NCBI GenBank assembly: GCA_023055425.1 | Contig: JALGPY010000002.1 | Coordinates: 140,055,927-140,119,926 of the forward strand | Length of the DNA stretch: 64,000 nucleotides | Direction: 5' to 3' | Source: Linanthus parryae | Lineage: Eukaryota; Streptophyta; Magnoliopsida; Ericales; Polemoniaceae | Shown: in pieces, positions 22,093 through 34,415 of the stretch | Position numbering within the stretch: position 1 is the stretch's first letter | How the letters are laid out: each line of letters opens with the position of its first letter | Translations under genes and position numbers: made by a program | The notes under the pieces: generated by a model | What the model was told of the DNA's origin: nothing | Seen by the model: the letters and a program-made list of their open reading frames with translations, nothing else | The model's database searches: none

Positions 22093-25000
22093 AGATCCTT
22101 TCCTGGAATTGTCGCGGTATTGGAAACAAAGCCACGGTGAGATCTCTTATTGATCTTTGTGTTTATTATAGCAATTCGATATTGGTCATCATGGAACCTA
22201 GGGTTGATAGTAGTCATGCTATTAAAATTCAAAGGCGTACTCGTCTGGATATGAGCTACTTTGTAGAAGCCAGGGGTTTCTCAGGGGGAATTTGGCTCAT
22301 GTGGGATAGTAGCATTGTGGATTTGAATGTTGTGTCTGCTACTAGTCAATCTATTACTAGTACTATTCAAATGCAGAATGGTCCTCTTTGGTTATTTACT
22401 GCTGTGTATGCTAGCCCCCTTGCTGTTAGAAGGGAGGAGTTATGGCTGCACCTTCAGGGGGTTAGTGATAATCATGATCTCCCCTGGTTGTTAGTGGGAG
22501 ATTTCAATCAAGTTCTCTTTGGTAATGAGAAGAGAGGTGGTAGAATGATAAAGCAGAGAAAGTGTTCAGCCATGTGGGACTGTTTATGTCATTGTAGTCT
22601 TCATGACATGGGTTTCTCTGGGCCTGCCTTTACTTGGTCTAACTCCCAAGAAGGTAGAACAATTAGGCAGAGGCTTGATAGGGCCTTCTGTAATAACACC
22701 TGGAGATTGTTGTATGCAGAAGGGCTGGTTAAACATGTGGTAAGGGTCAATTCTGACCACCACCCCCTTCTTGTGGATATTCTGGGCATTCCCCCCCCCC
22801 TGTTTCTCATCTCAAGCCTTTCAGATTGGAAGTGGCTTGGTTCTTGGATCCTAGTTTCACAGACCTGGTGAGTAACTTCTGGATTCCCAATACTGATTTT
22901 GCTAACATGGTCCAGTGCTTTACTAAAGCAGCACTTAAGTGGAATAATGATGTGTTTGGAAAAATTTTTGAGAAAAAGAAGAAGCTTAGAGCTAGGCTTC
23001 TGGGTATCCAAAGAGCCATTGCTACTGAGGAGAACCCTTTCTTATCTCAACTGAGATCAATTTACAGGATCAGTTGAATAGTGTCCTTCTGCAAGAGGAG
23101 CTGTTTTGGTTTCAAAAATCAAGACTCAGCAAGCTCCTGCTTGGAGATAAGAACACTAGGTTCTTCCATCTTACCACTGTGGCTAGAAGAAGGAAGAATA
23201 AGATTGCTTCTATTAAGTTGGATTCTGGTGTTTGGTGTGAAGATGTCCAGCAATTGAAAAGTGAAGTTACTTCACACTTTGCTGCTCTTTTTACTGATCT
23301 GGATCCTGGTATAAGTGATCATTTTGTTTGGAAAGGTGGTGTGCTGTCTAGTACTGATCTTGCTCTTTTGACTACTCCTATCTCTTCTGAGGAGATTAAG
23401 AGAGTTGTTTTTGCCATGGGGCCATCCCAGGTCCTGATGGTCTCCCCCTCATCTTCTATCAACACCATTGGTCTTTAGTTCAAACTTCTGTGTGCTCTAT
23501 GGTGTGTGAGGCTGTAAGGTCTGGTAAGCTCCCAGCTGGGATCAATGACACTCTGCTGGCTCTGATTCCCAAGACTGACAGTCCAATTTCTTTCTCTCAG
23601 CTCAGGCCTATAAGCCTCTGCAATGTGGCTTTGAAGATTATTACTAAACTTCTCACACATAGACTTAGACCTTTGCTACAGAAACTCATTCATCCTTTTC
23701 AATTTAGCTTTCTTCCTGGCAGAGCTGCTTCTGAGAACATTATGTTGGCTCAAGAGGTTCTGCATTGTATGCATAGCAGAAAAGGGAAGAAAGGCACTTT
23801 GGCAATTAAAATTGATCTTGCCAAAGCCTATGATAAGGTGAAATGGTCCACCTTAGAGGCAATTTTACATAAAATTGGCTTACCTGCAAATTGGACTTCT
23901 CTTATTATGGATTCTGTTTCAACCACTTCTTATAGGGTTATCTGGAATGGGGAGCAACAAGCTCCATTTTTTCCTCAAAGAGGGGTGAGGCAGGGGGATC
24001 CTATCTCTCCCTATCTGTTTCTTTTGATTATGGAATGTTTGGCTCAGAAAATTCATGAAGCAGCTGAGAGAGGTTTGTGGAAAGGAGTTAAGATTGGTAG
24101 GAGAGGTGTGGATATAACACACCTCTTCTTTGCTGATGACCTCTTGCTCTTTGGTGAAGCTTCCTCTTCTCAGATTGAGGTTATGAAAGCTGTTCTCTCT
24201 GAGTTCGGTTTGGAAACTGGGCAAACCATTAGTTATGATAAATCCAAACTCTTTGTTGCCCCCCATATTAATAGAGATGTGGCTAGAGGCCTCAGTGAGC
24301 AGATTGGTATTGATTTAACTGCTGATTTGGGGTTCCATTTGGGTGTTCCTCTTATCCACAAGTCTTGGGGGAAAATAATTTTCAATTTTTGGTGGACAAG
24401 GTGAGACTCAAGCTGGCTGGGTGGAAACCTCCTCAGCTCTCTCTTGCTGGAAGGGTGTGGAAACACATTGTGAAAAGTATCAAAGCTATTAAAAATAGTT
24501 TTGGTAAAAGTGTGAAAAATGGCTCCTCTACTTTATTTTGGGTTGATCAATGGCTTGGTCAGTTCAAATTGGTAGATCTAGCTGTTATAGCCTTCTCTGA
24601 GGATGAGTTATTACTTACTGTGTCTGATTATTGGGACAAGGATGCTGGTTGGTTGATGGAGGGTCTTTCTCACATGCGTCCTCCTGTTATTTTGGATCTT
24701 ATAAATACAGTTTCTTTGAGTTGCAGTGATAATGTCAAGGATCAAGTGAACTGGCTGGGCTCTGAGTCTGGGAATTTCTCTGTGGCTTCTGCTTATAGAG
24801 TCATTAGTAATGACAATTTTAATCCCTTCAATGACCCTGGGTGGAAAAGAATTTGGAAATGCAAAGGTTTTCAAAGATGGAAGTTTCTGTTATGGCTGGT
24901 TAGGCATGATAGATTGACAACTCAAGACTTGAAGAGGAAGAGAGGTATCATTCTTTCTGGTACTTGCCTTTTTTGTGCTCATTCTATTGAAACCACTATT

Positions 25001-25697
25001 CATGCCATTAGAGATTGTAGCTGGGTACATGACCTCTGGATGAAGCTGGTTCATCCTACTTTCTGGGGTTATTTCTTTGATTTAAATGTGTCTGATTGGG
25101 TGGACAAAAACCTTTCTTCTTCTTGGGGGATGGTTGATCATATTGAGTGGCCTTTGATTTTCATCACTATTGTCAGCTTTGTGTGGCTTTGGCATAATTT
25201 CAGAATCCACAAAGAAGATTTCAACCCTCCTGCTGATATGGTTGGGTTCATTTTAAGCCAATGCAGAAGAGTTTCTCATGATTTGACCTTCTCCCCTTCT
25301 GCTATTTTACCTAGACCTGTTTTGGTGCACTGGATTGCCCCCCCCCCCTCCTGGTGTTCTTAAAGTTAATGTTGATTGTTCTTACAGACAAGAAGGCAAG
25401 TTTATTTGTATCAGTGCTATCTGTAGGGATTCTGCTGGTGCCTGGGTTTGGGGTTTGCAGAGAAGGGTTATTGCTGGTTCTGTGCTGCAAGGAGAGTTGT
25501 TAGCTTTGCTGGAAGGGTTGCTTGCTATTACTGAATTTGAAAATTCTAATTGTTTGGTGGAAAGTGACTCTTTGTCTGCTGTTGATTTGATTAAATCTGC
25601 CTCTGCCCTGCACCCTCACTGGAGTTTGATTTGCCGAATCAGAGACTTGCTGGTGCTGTCTTCTAGTTCTTTGAGCCACATTTGGAGAGAGAAGTAA
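22089..25697 (+). pseudogene. LINE ORF2: endonuclease, reverse transcriptase, RNase H
   Basis: The apurinic-type endonuclease (22089-22780) has ILSWNCRGIGN, GDFNQVLFGNEKRGG and SDHHPLLV; the second motif reads MEPR. A run of ten C at 22791-22800 changes the frame. RT follows (about 23560-24260) with LIPKTD, LRPISLCNVALKIITK, KIDLAKAYDKVKW and QGDPISPYLF, and the catalytic FADD is at 24129-24140. Near 24360-24400 the frame shifts again. The segment after LSLAGRVW appears shortened, lacking the usual block between RT and the zinc-finger region. The zf-RVT-like region (WKFLLWLVRHDRLTTQDLKR, CLFCAHSIET) is at about 24870-25060. A second C run (25338-25348) shifts the frame into RNase H (NVDCSYRQEGK, QGELLALLEG, ESDSLSAVDL). 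Confidence 0.85.
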
Positions 25698-25836
25698 TTT
25701 TGTTCATTTTGATAAGTGTTTTTTGTTTACTCCTCCTACAGAGTGCCTTGATCTTTTGCAGTTTGACTGTGATGGTCCTGGGACTGTTAGGATGGCTTTT
25801 TAGTGTGTAACACTCTTGGTTTTACCAAAAAAAAAA
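25698..25836 (+). other. LINE 3' untranslated region and A tail
   Basis: About 130 bp after the RNase H stop, ending in ten A (25827-25836). The tail is followed by extra G residues before the duplicated target site. Confidence 0.75.
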
Positions 25837-26269
25837 GGGGGGGGCTCTAGCTTCCTTCCCACTAATTGTGATTTGTTATTAGACATAACACAAAGAGAGT
25901 GGGAGAGATCAAAAGAGAGAGAAAGAGAAGACAAGCCTAGGCCGACCGCCCTAGGCCGTCCGCCCCTCTCCCGTCGGTGCCAAAGGAGGGCCGAAGACCC
26001 TCCTTGTCCTTGTTGCTTTGATCCTTTTCCCTCTTCCTCCGGGTTCAAGCTAGCACTTGTTTGAAGGAAGAATCTAGATCTCACCTCTAGACATGGATCA
26101 ACCGTAGAGACGAGGACATCATCATTCGTGTGAGTCTCACAAACCAAAAGGTAGACAATACTATGCCCTTTATCCTGTTATGATGTCTCCTCCTGACGAT
26201 CTGTGGTGGACTTTGAAGTAGGATTAATTTTTGTTACTCCGCTGCGTTAGCTACGTCAAAACCCAACAG

Positions 26270-26282
26270 TGGTATCAGAGCC
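26270..26282 (+). other. Cop-A primer binding site (initiator tRNA-Met)
   Basis: TGGTATCAGAGCC, one base after the LTR end. This is the standard copia primer site. Confidence 0.92.
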
Positions 26283-26514
26283 AGGTCGTAGAGCATAACA
26301 TGATTTTATGTGTTATGATTTAAGTTGATACACCATATTAATGTTTGTTACGCGAAAACTGAAAATAATTGGCATAGTAGATGCAAAATTGAATTTGATT
26401 CAATAAAACCAGATCCAATTTAACATTGGATGTTGGAATTGGTGAGTTTAATCACATAAGATGTGAACAATTGGGTTCACATGATTGAAAAGGAGTTTTC
26501 AATTATGGAAACAA
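26283..26514 (+). other. Cop-A leader, first part
   Basis: Noncoding. Similar to the Cop-B leader from 35470 (gagcataac, gatttagttg-like stretches). Interrupted by Cop-C. Confidence 0.7.
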
Positions 26515-27564
26515 ATATATGGAATTAAGGTCATAAGTGTGGGAACGAAGGAAGGAGTGTCCTTTATATAGTCCAACAAATCCTTGCCAACTATCTAAAG
26601 CACATATTCTAGTCCTACTAGAATTCGGTTTAGTCTCTTCCTTGCAAATTAGTCCTACTAAGTTTGCAAGGTGTTCCAAAGTGACTCTTCTAATTAATTA
26701 ATCCAATTAATTAATTTCCAAATCTAGTTCAACTCTATATAGCGTGTGACCCCATAGGTTCTATCTAGTTGGTAGCAACAATTTGCTAATATGGAGCGGT
26801 TTCTAGCAAAACATCCATTCTAGCCAACTAATAGAATAGTCATCTTGACAAACCTTGTACAAGTAATTGTCTCATCCCTTTGTCTCTATATCCCGATTGG
26901 ACACGAGACATACAAGTCACACTCGTACATCCAATCCATAGTTTCTCGATCCATGGGAATAGCCTTATTCGTGCAAATAACATAAATATCCCATATTGAT
27001 TTATTTGAGTCTGGCCAGACATTTTATAAGCAATATCCCTCGAGTGGCCTAGGATATTTGCTCCCGTTATGTGGGAGGGACAAATTCTATCTACGTCCAC
27101 TACGATCTCTATGCTTGCTTCTTATTGTATCCGGTACACGCCTTTATAACTACCGAGTTACGGTGTAGCGTTTAACGCTACCAAAATCACAATAATCCAC
27201 AACTAGAATATCTAACGACTTCAAGTCTAAGGATGACAATACCATTGCACAATGAGAAGCACTTGTGACTTATCATAACGTGTATGTAGCCTTCTCGGAG
27301 ATGGGCCAATCCAGTGCGTCATTACTCTTAATGCACACCTATGTGTTGGATCATGATATCTCCATATCAAACCAACCCCATACTAGTGTATAGATGAATG
27401 TCCCATTAATCATTAAACTGGACTAGGGATATTTAAGATAAAAAACACAATTTTAAATCTAAGAACTTCATTATATTAAATATCCAATAAATAATACAAT
27501 GAATTTTCTAGCCATAAGTAAATTCATACTAAACTAGATTGCCTCTAGGGAATCTCTTCCAACA
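26515..27564 (-). repeat. Cop-C: truncated copia LTR in the Cop-A leader
   Basis: A minus-strand LTR starting TGTTGGAAGAGATTCCC at 27564. It matches the Cop-M LTR down to the TATA box (about 26560-26573) and a few tens of bases beyond, then homology stops near 26515. The expected CA end is absent, so this is not an intact solo LTR. No target duplication could be assigned. Confidence 0.72.
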
Positions 27565-28390
27565 ACGTCCCCTAGGCGCGCAGCTATGGTGGAGCACATG
27601 GAGATGATCTCGACACTTTAGGGAAATTGGATATTATCATTCGCTTGATAATATCATTAGTCTAGGGGCCATATCCATGCCACGTTTTTATATTTGTGGA
27701 TGTTTATTATTCATTTCTTGTTATTTAATTTTTGTGTGTATGGCGATACTATCGAAAACGATAACAAGATAATAATAAACAAGGTTGGTAATTTATTGTG
27801 GATTGCCCAATCAAAATTAGTAGATCATGTTGATGAGATCAACCAAACAAAATAAAGAGAAAAATCCCTCAAAAAAATATTGCGTTTTTCCTTCTCTTGC
27901 CAAAACACCCTTCATGATCAGGGTTTATTAAAATTCGGGCTTGCCAAAGCAAGGCGATTTTAATTTACCATGGTGTGTTGCGGACGACACAAGCTAGTAA
28001 TGTGTGTATGTTGAAGCAAGAGGTTGGACGCAACTAGGCAAGAATCGATTCGATTGATGAGCCTAGAGGAATGACAATTAGGTGTTATCCATGGGATAAA
28101 GAATAAAGAGTTATTCACCTAATTGGACCAAGAGTTGCATGGGATGCAATTGGAATGGTTCCTACCTAAATAGCCTATTCTTGGGTGACTTGACAAAGCA
28201 AGCTCAAGAAGAAGTGAAAAAGGGATCTTGGACCTACTAGAAAATATAATGATATTTTCCGCGTTAATGGTGAGGGCTATTAATCCGAGAAAAATAGTGG
28301 GAGCTATATTTGGTGGTCTAGCCATTGTTGAATATAGTTAAATTGTTCAAAATACTAAAATTGCACATTTCTCGTTTTTTAGAATTCCAA
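27565..28390 (+). other. Cop-A leader, second part
   Basis: Noncoding. Collinear with the Cop-B leader from about 36270 to 37071. No gene is visible. Confidence 0.72.
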
Positions 28391-29266
28391 AACGCAAACA
28401 ACAATGCATCGAATTCATCCCTACGATCTGTCCTTGAGAAGGATAAACTGTCTGGAACAAATTTCCTTCACTGGTACAGAAACTTGAGGATTGTCCTTAA
28501 GCAAGAAAAGAAGCTATACGGTCTTGGACACTCAAATTCTAGAACCACCACAAGATGAGTCACTTATAGCGGAAGTAAAGGCACGTCTGAAACATATTGA
28601 TGATTCTAATTACGTGACTTGCCTCATGCTTTGTACCATGACTCCTGAGCTTCCGAAGCAGCATGAGAATATGGAAGCCAATGATATGATCATACACTGG
28701 AAACAATTGATTCAGGAACAGGCTAGGCATGAGCGCTATGAGGTGTCTAAAGCATTATTCAAGAGTAGTCTTGCAGATGGTAATCTAGTAGGACCTCACG
28801 TACTCCGAATGATCGGGTACATTGAGAACCTTGAGAGACTGGGATTCCCACTAGGCCAAGATTTGGCTACTGATCTTGTCTTGCAATCGTTGCCTGACAG
28901 TTATAATCAGTTCATCATGAACTATAATATGAACGAGATAAGTAAGACTCTTCCTGACTTATTGAACATGATAAAGACAGCGGAACAGAGCATAAACAAA
29001 GGCAAGGGCAAAGCCACAATGATGGTTCATAAGAAGAAGGGCAAATCAGTTGCTTCTACTTCCAAAGGAAAGCGAAAGAGAATTGCGAAATCCAAAGAAG
29101 CCCTAAATCCTAGTGGAGGCATGGCTAAGGGTGAGTGTCACTACTGCAGCCAGCGAGGTCACTGGAGGAGGAATTGCCCTAAATATCTGAAGGATAAGAA
29201 GCTTGGAATAGTGATTCCACCACCACCAGATATTTATGTTATAGACGTCAATCTTTCTATTTCTTC
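28391..29266 (+). pseudogene. Cop-A gag pseudogene, start codon lost
   Basis: Aligned with Cop-B (ATG at 37072), the start codon position reads AAC at 28391-28393. The N-terminal region (SLRSVLEKDKLSGTNFLHWY) and the main frame (from 28491) are offset by a frame change near 28530. The UBN2 capsid region (LATDLVLQSLPDSYNQFIMN), the lysine-rich linker and the CCHC knuckle (CHYCSQRGHWRRNC) are all present. The frame runs on into protease. Confidence 0.85.
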
Positions 29267-30500
29267 ATCTTGGGTATTGGATACCGAATGTGCTTCTCAC
29301 ATTTGTCGTAATGTGCAGGATTTGAAAAGAAGTAGAAGATTGAGTAAAGGGGATATAGATCTGCGCGTCGGCAATGGAGCAAGAGTTGCTGCATTAGCTT
29401 AGGCGTTTACGAACTATCTTTGCCTTTTGGACTTATTTTAGAATTAGACAATTGATTTTATGTGCCTGCTATGAGCAGAAACATTATTTCCATTTCTTGT
29501 TTGGAAGAGAAGGGTTTTGCTATTCCAATAAAGGACAAGTGTTGCTCCATTTATTTTGATAGTATGCACTATTGTAGTGCGCATTTGTCTAATGGATTAT
29601 TTATCCTTGATCTAAATAGGCCATATAAATAAGAAACGCATATCTAGACTCCATAAGGATGGACTACTAGACTCATTTGATTTGAAATCATATGAGACAT
29701 GTGAATCTTGTTTATTAGGAAAAATGACAAAGTTCCCTTTCAATAAGAAAGGTGAAAGGACTAGTGAGTTATTGACACTCATACATACTGATGTATGTAG
29801 ACCCTTCCCCACGCCTGCCAGAGGTGGTTACACCTACTTCATGACATTCACTGATGATTTCTGTAGATATGGATTTGTATACCTTATGAAGGCCAAATCC
29901 GAATCCTTTGAATTGTTCAACGAATTCAAGAATGAAGTAGAGAAGCAACTTGGAAAAATTATTAAGGCTCTGCGATCGGATCGTGGAGGAGAATACTTAA
30001 GCCAAGATTTTGCTGAGTATCTTAGAGAATGTGGAATAGTATCCCATCTCACTCCACCCGGAACGCCATAATAGAATGGCGTGTCCGAGAGGAGGAATTG
30101 CACTCTATTAGATATGGTGCGATCTATGATGTCTCAAATAGGTATTCCCATATCCTTTTAGGGACATGCTCTAATGACGACAGCTTTTACCATTAACCGC
30201 GTTCCATCCAAATCAGTCATGAAGACACCATATGAGATATGGACAGGGAAGCGTCCCATAGTGTCGTTTATGAGGATTTGGGGCTGTGATGTCTATGTAA
30301 AACGTTTACAAACAGACAAGCTCGGGCCCAAAGCGGATAAGTGTAAATTTGTGGGATATCCTAAGGAAACTAACGGATATTATTTCTACAATCCCATCGA
30401 GAACAAAGTGTTTGTTGCTCGGACCGACGTGTTTCTAGAAAGAAAGTTTGTCTCTAAAGAAGCAAGTGGGAGGGCTGTAGAACATGAAGAGATTTAAGAA
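29267..30500 (+). pseudogene. Cop-A protease and integrase remnants
   Basis: The protease active site reads DTE (29280-29288) instead of DTG, so the active-site Gly is Glu. A stop at 29400-29402 and frame changes follow. The integrase frame (from 29682) keeps the zinc-finger end (CESCLLGK) and the catalytic residues: Asp 29790-29792 in LIHTDVC, Asp 29979-29981 in RSDRGGEY and Glu 30087-30089 in NGVSERRN. Tandem stops (TAATAG) at 30069-30074 precede the Glu. The C-terminal region (30174-30497) has CKFVGYPKETNGYYFYNP. Confidence 0.82.
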
Positions 30501-32250
30501 CCACAAATCACTGAGCCCATGATGGAACATGAACAGGAATCGCAAGTAGCTGTGGGAGCACCGTTCAGGTGACACAGGAACTCCGTAGATCAGGAAGAGT
30601 GCGTCATGAGCCAGAGAGGTATGGACTTCTTGTGACTGAGCCCGATGACGTACCACTCTTAGATGATGAGCCTGCAACCTACGGAGAGGCCATGAATGGC
30701 CCAGACTCTAAGAAGTGGCTAGAAGCCATGAGATCCGAAATGGATTCCATGTACACCAACAAAGTATGGACTTTGGTGGATCCACCAGAAGGGGCTCGAC
30801 CCATAGGGTGCAAGTGGGTCTTCAAGATTAAGACCGACATGGATAGGAAGGTACTTTCATATAAGGGGCGATTGGTAGCCAAAGGGAAATAGACAGATTC
30901 ATGGTATTGACTATGATGAGACCTTTTCACCAGTCGCCATGACTAAATCCATTCGAATCTTACTTGCGATTGCAGCATACTACGACTATGAGATTTGGAA
31001 AATGGATGTCAAAACAGCGTTCCTTTATGGGAACCTCCTCGAGGATGTGTACATGACACAACCGGAGGGTTTTGAGGATCCAGAGAATGCCAATAAAGTA
31101 TGTAAGCTGCAAAGATCCATTTATGGATTAAAGCAAGCTTCTAGGAGCTGGAATCGACGTTTTGATGACGCGGTCAAAGAGTTTGGCTTCATCAAGAACG
31201 AAGATGAGCCTTGTGTTTACAAGAAGGTTAGTGGGAGCTCTATAGTATTTCTGGTCTTGTATGTGGATGACATACTAATCATTGGCAATGACATTCATAC
31301 TTCGCAATCTGTTAAAGATTGGCTAGGAAAGTGTTTTGCAATGAAGGACTTAGGAGATGCAGCCTATATACTTGGTATAATGATCTATAGGGATAGATCT
31401 AAAAGGCTGCTCGGCCTAAGTCAAAGTACATATATAGACAAGGTGTTGAAGAGGTTCAACATGCAAGATTCCAAGAAGGGATTCTTGACCATGTCGCATG
31501 GAGTCACTCTTTCTAAGAGTGACTGTCCCTCCAATGAGATTGAGAAGGACCGCATGAGTAGGATACCCTATGCTTCGACTATAGGATCCATCATGTACGC
31601 CATGTTGTGTACTAGACCAGACGTATCATACGCGTTGAGTATGGTGATCAGATACCAGTCCAATCCTGGTGAAAGTCACTAGATTGCTGTCAAGAACATC
31701 CTAAATTACTTGAGAAGAACTAAGGATGTGTTCTTGATATGTGGAGGTAGGGAAGAGCTGAGTGTAAAGGGTTACACTGATGCATGCTTCCAAATCGACA
31801 AAGATGACAACAAATCACAGTCTGGATACGTGTTTTGCCTGAATGGAGGAGCTGTGAGCTGGAAGAGTTCCAAGCAAGGGACAGTTGCTGATTCTACAAC
31901 AGAAGCTGAGTACATTGCTGCTGCGGAAGAAGCAAAAGAGGCAGTTTGGATAAAGTAGTTTATCACTGAGCTCGGTGTGGTCCCTAGCATTGTGGATCCC
32001 GTAGAATTGTACTGTGACAACTCTGGGGCAATCGCACAATCCAAGGAACCAAGATCACACCAGAAATGAAAGCATGTACTTAGGGGATTCCATCATATTC
32101 GTGATATGATCGATGGAGGAGATGTGAAGATGTGCAAAATTCCAACGGATGACAATGTTTCAGATCCGCTCACAAAACCTCTTGCGCAGCTAAAGCATGA
32201 AGGGCACGCCAGATCTATAGGCATACGAGATGCGCCAGATTGGCTCTAGT
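30501..32250 (+). pseudogene. Cop-A reverse transcriptase and RNase H remnants
   Basis: The RT N-terminus (30569-30892; WLEAMRSEMDSMYTNKVWTL) is out of frame with the main RT frame (30939-31682), which has MDVKTAFLYGNLLEDVYMTQ, IYGLKQASRSWN and catalytic YVDD (31260-31271). A Trp codon changed to TAG ends the frame at 31682. RNase H (31710-31958) has GYTDACF with its Asp and ADSTTEAEYIAA. The polyprotein C-terminus is recognisable to 32250. This is the best-preserved copia RT in the window. Confidence 0.85.
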
Positions 32251-32263
32251 GCAAGTGGGAGAC
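32251..32263 (+). other. Cop-A polypurine tract
   Basis: GCAAGTGGGAGAC immediately before the 3' LTR. Confidence 0.82.
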
Positions 32264-33701
32264 TGTTGGAATAGGTTCCCTAGAGGTAATCGTAAATTTA
32301 GTATGAACATTTTTTTGGCTAGAATATTCATTTATCATATATTGTGATATTTAATATAATAAAGTCCTTAGATATTATATGTTGTTTATCTTAATTATCC
32401 CTATTCCACTATATTGATTAATGGGACGATCAATTATAGACTAGTATGTGGGTAGATTGATATGGAGATATCAAGTCTAACACATGGGTATGCATTTGGA
32501 GTAATGGCATACTGGATTGACCCACAACGAGAAGGATACATTAGATTATGTCAAGTCACAATCGCTTCTCGTAGTGCTAATATAATTTCAATCCTTAGAC
32601 TTGAAGTCACTAGATACTCTAGTTGTGGAATATTGTGCTTTGATGTTATCCATCGTTATACCTTAACTGGGTCATCATAAAGATGGCTATCGGGCACGAT
32701 AGGAAGCAAGCTTAGAGATCGTAGTGATGTAGATATGATTTGTCCCTCCCACATAATGGGGTTAAATATCCACGAGCACTCGAGGGATGAGGCTTATTGA
32801 ATGTCTGGACAGACTCAGATAAATCAGTATGGATATATTAATGTTATCTGCTAGCATAAGCATATTCCCAGGATCGAGGAACTATTGATTGGATATACGA
32901 GTGTGACTATTTATGTCTCGTGCCCAATCCGGATATGGAGACAAAGGGAAAGTGCAATATAAGTTATCGGGCACAAGAGGTTTGTCGGGATCACTGACTA
33001 TTTCGACTAGTTGGGTGGCATGGATGTGTTGCTAGACACCGCTCCATGTTAGTAAAAGTTACAACCAACTAAGTAGAAACCTATGGGGTCACACGTCAAA
33101 TAGAGTAGAGCTAGATTTGGGATTAACTAATATTGATTAATTAATGGAAGGATCATTGTGCAACACCTTGCAAACTTAGTAGGACTAATTTGCAAGGAAG
33201 GGAATAATTCTAGTTCATGTAGAATTCGGAAACACCTTTATGGAAACATCAAGGAGTTGTTGGAGTATATAAAGGGGGATATAGCTTCATTCCCACTAAT
33301 TGTGATTTGTTATTAGACATAACACAAAGAGAGTTGGAGAGAGAAAAACAGAGCGAGAGAGAATACAAGCCTAGGCTGGCCGCCCTAGGCCGTCCACCCC
33401 TCTCCCGTCGGCGCCAAAGGAGGGCCAAAGCCCCTCCTTGTCCTTGTTGCTTTGATCCTTTTCCCTCATCCTCCGGGTTCAAGCTAGCACTTGTTTGAAG
33501 GAAGAATTTGGATCTCACCTCTAGACGTGGATCAACCGTAGAGACGAGGACATCATCCTTCGTGTGATCTCACAAATCAAAAGGTACACAATACTATGTC
33601 CTTTATCATGTTATGATGTCTCCTCCTGAAGATCCGTGGTGGGCTTTGAAGTAGGATTAATTTTTGTTATTCCGCTGCGTTACCTACGTTAAAACCCAAC
33701 A
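32264..33701 (+). repeat. Cop-A 3' LTR (1438 bp)
   Basis: TGTTGGAATAG to ACCCAACA, with a TATA box at 33265-33274. A GC-rich, AG-rich transcribed region follows (33320-33450). Confidence 0.92.
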
Positions 33702-34415
33702 ATTGTAATCTTGCTTAAAGTTAATATTTTTTCTAGTTATTGTTCATATGCTGTGCTTAATTCTTAGCAAGAATGGAGTAATTAACCGGACTTGTGAATT
33801 AGCTAGCGAGTGCGTGAGAGAGACTTAGACCTAGTTGTGATGAGATTTGAACAAAAGTCCTTAATCACTGAGACTGAGAAGAGAAGTGTGTAGGATTGTC
33901 CTTAGTGGGTAGATTCTGTAGGAGATAGTGAGGTGTTCGTGTGGTTGTGGTATGAGAGGACATTATTCCGTGCACTGTCGTTAGCCTACTAGAACAGACC
34001 AGTAGATGTAGGTGAACCGAGAGGACACCCAGTAGACCGTAAAATAGAACGACATGAGAACGAGAGGAGATCGTCAGTACTATTACCCGGCTTAAAAAGA
34101 ATAGTGTTACATTGCTATTCCAGAGATTGTCTACAGCCCTAGGTGATCTAGAGATTGCCTAGTTTCTCCATACTGTTTTCATTAAATAAAAGTACAAAAA
34201 TACTAGTTTAGTTTGTTTATTTCATTCTAGTCACTTGTTTGAGGGTGACAAATGTTTAAATCACAATCTCTTCCTCCCAGTTACAACACGCTAAACTAAT
34301 CTCTTAATTAAATAATCTCAAGATTGTCCTCGTGGGATCGATAACTCGGGGTTGAAATATTACCCTATATTACTTGACCGTGCACTTGCGCATACATGTA
34401 AGAGTTCGTGTCAGG
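33702..34415 (+). repeat. Ath-2: Athila-family LTR, right part
   Basis: Starts with the ATTGT target duplication of Cop-A. It continues the LTR homologous to Ath-3 (tcttgcttaaagttaat against 59960-59985 reversed). It ends GTGCACTTGCGC...GTTCGTGTCA at 34415, the same type of end as Ath-1 (GCGTGTCA). The next base begins Cop-B LTR sequence, not a primer site. Ath-2 is therefore best read as a solo LTR, with expected target duplication ggtag (34416-34420). Confidence 0.72.

Larger units (their letters stand above)
20513..25840 (+). mobile_element. LINE-1: near-full-length plant L1-like retrotransposon
   Basis: Flanked by a 12-bp target duplication and ending in an A tract (25827-25836) followed by G residues. 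A short 5' region (20513-20558) leads into ORF1. ORF1 and ORF2 overlap by ATGA at 22089-22092. ORF2 carries endonuclease, RT, a zinc-finger RT-associated region and RNase H. Several frameshifts are present. It lies in the same orientation as Cop-A. Confidence 0.9.
19491..26268 (+). repeat. Cop-A 5' LTR, split by the LINE
   Basis: LTR sequence occupies 19491-20512 and 25853-26268. It has a TATA box (tatataaa, 20493-20500) immediately before the LINE. It matches the 3' LTR at 32264-33701 with scattered substitutions. Confidence 0.9.
19491..33701 (+). mobile_element. Cop-A: complete-ended Ty1/copia element carrying two insertions
   Basis: LTRs run from TGTTGGAATAG to ACCCAACA. A 5-bp target duplication (ATTGT) flanks the element. 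An initiator tRNA-Met primer site, gag-pol and a polypurine tract lie in standard order. After removal of the LINE and one copy of its 12-bp duplication, the 5' LTR is 1438 bp, the same as the 3' LTR. A truncated LTR (Cop-C) interrupts the leader. The polyprotein is a pseudogene. Confidence 0.92.

Noticed and set aside
26515..27564. Cop-C as an intact solo LTR
   Set aside because: Its left end lacks the LTR terminus and no target duplication is found. It is a truncated copy.
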